The position numbers were made by a program, and so were the translations under genes. Positions 5,522 to 5,659 of a stretch of DNA of 5,659 nt are shown here, piece after piece (positions within the stretch are counted from its first letter, which is position 1; each line of letters opens with the position of its first letter). Source of the stretch: Lysobacteraceae bacterium. GTDB taxonomy: Bacteria > Pseudomonadota > Gammaproteobacteria > Xanthomonadales > Xanthomonadaceae. Under the pieces are notes generated by a model that was given only the letters and a program-made list of their open reading frames with translations, did not search any database and was not told the DNA's origin. The DNA is taken from positions 1-5,659 of the forward strand of contig DNXT01000361.1 of the NCBI GenBank assembly GCA_003505795.1, read 5' to 3'.

Positions 5522-5659
5522 ATGTTGGATCTGAAACACGGCCGTAAGGCGCGCCTGATCGTGCCGATGGCGCTGCTGGTGGGCCTGGCGGCCTGCTCCA
5601 AGCAGGAAGACAAGCCCGCCGCGACGCCGGCGGCCACCACGCCGGACGCAGCGGCGCCG
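5522..5659 (+). CDS. Putative lipoprotein, 3' end outside the window
   Basis: Only the first 46 codons are visible. The N-terminus has a basic n-region (KHGRKAR, residues 5-11), a hydrophobic core (LIVPMALLVGL, 12-22) and the lipobox LAAC (22-25), so C25 is the likely lipidation site after signal peptidase II cleavage. Ser at position 26 rather than Asp favours sorting to the outer membrane. From residue 33 the sequence is rich in Ala, Thr and Pro, like the flexible linker that tethers many periplasmic lipoproteins. AGGGGGA (5512-5518) precedes the ATG by three bases. The catalytic or binding domain lies beyond the right edge, so the function cannot be assigned; such N-termini occur on peptidyl-prolyl isomerases, solute-binding proteins and others. 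Possible control by a CRP/Clp-type regulator is suggested by the upstream region. Confidence 0.85.
   Translation, partial: MLDLKHGRKARLIVPMALLVGLAACSKQEDKPAATPAATTPDAAAP

Noticed and set aside
3502..5547. A 681-codon plus-strand frame overlapping the antiporter and YqhA-like genes
   Set aside because: It is a shifted shadow of two genes with clear family motifs. Its product is Arg/Ala/Pro/Gly-rich and lacks domain signatures.
1..5659. CRISPR array, tRNA, rRNA or insertion sequence
   Set aside because: I found no regularly spaced repeats, no tRNA-like cloverleaf or rRNA segments, and no transposase or flanking inverted repeats by eye.

Overview
The window is a high-GC, densely coded bacterial segment. 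All six genes read on the plus strand: five are complete and the last is cut by the right edge. The gene content suggests a Lysobacterales (Xanthomonadaceae) gammaproteobacterium of the Lysobacter, Luteimonas or Stenotrophomonas kind. That placement rests on the SapC/cupin/halogenase trio, a CRP/Clp-like operator, and a TGn-extended -10 box. It is an inference, not a database result.

Bases 1-114 hold no gene I can support, only GC-rich dyads and a ribosome binding site. From 115 to 3412 lies a compact three-gene cassette: a SapC-family protein, a cupin_8/JmjC-like protein closely resembling the asparaginyl hydroxylase FIH, and a flavin-dependent (tryptophan-type) halogenase. The first two genes overlap by 17 bp, and the halogenase follows after 27 bp, so they are probably co-transcribed and partly co-translated. 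This trio is known to recur beside TonB-dependent receptor genes in proteobacteria, but what it does together is not established. No receptor and no flavin reductase are visible here; the receptor could lie left of the window.

A CPA2-type cation:proton antiporter starts 30 bp after the halogenase and may belong to the same transcript. A perfect 8-bp GC hairpin surrounds the antiporter stop codon. A UPF0114/TIGR00645 (YqhA-like) inner-membrane protein follows, without a recognisable Shine-Dalgarno sequence.

The only real intergenic region is 5360-5521. It carries a near-consensus CRP/Clp-type palindrome, an extended -10 promoter element and a small leader hairpin. These precede a lipoprotein gene of which only the signal peptide and the start of an Ala/Pro/Thr-rich linker are visible. 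The most interesting material is the SapC/FIH-like/halogenase cassette, in which two possible tailoring enzymes are tied to a surface-protein family, and the residue changes in both enzymes.
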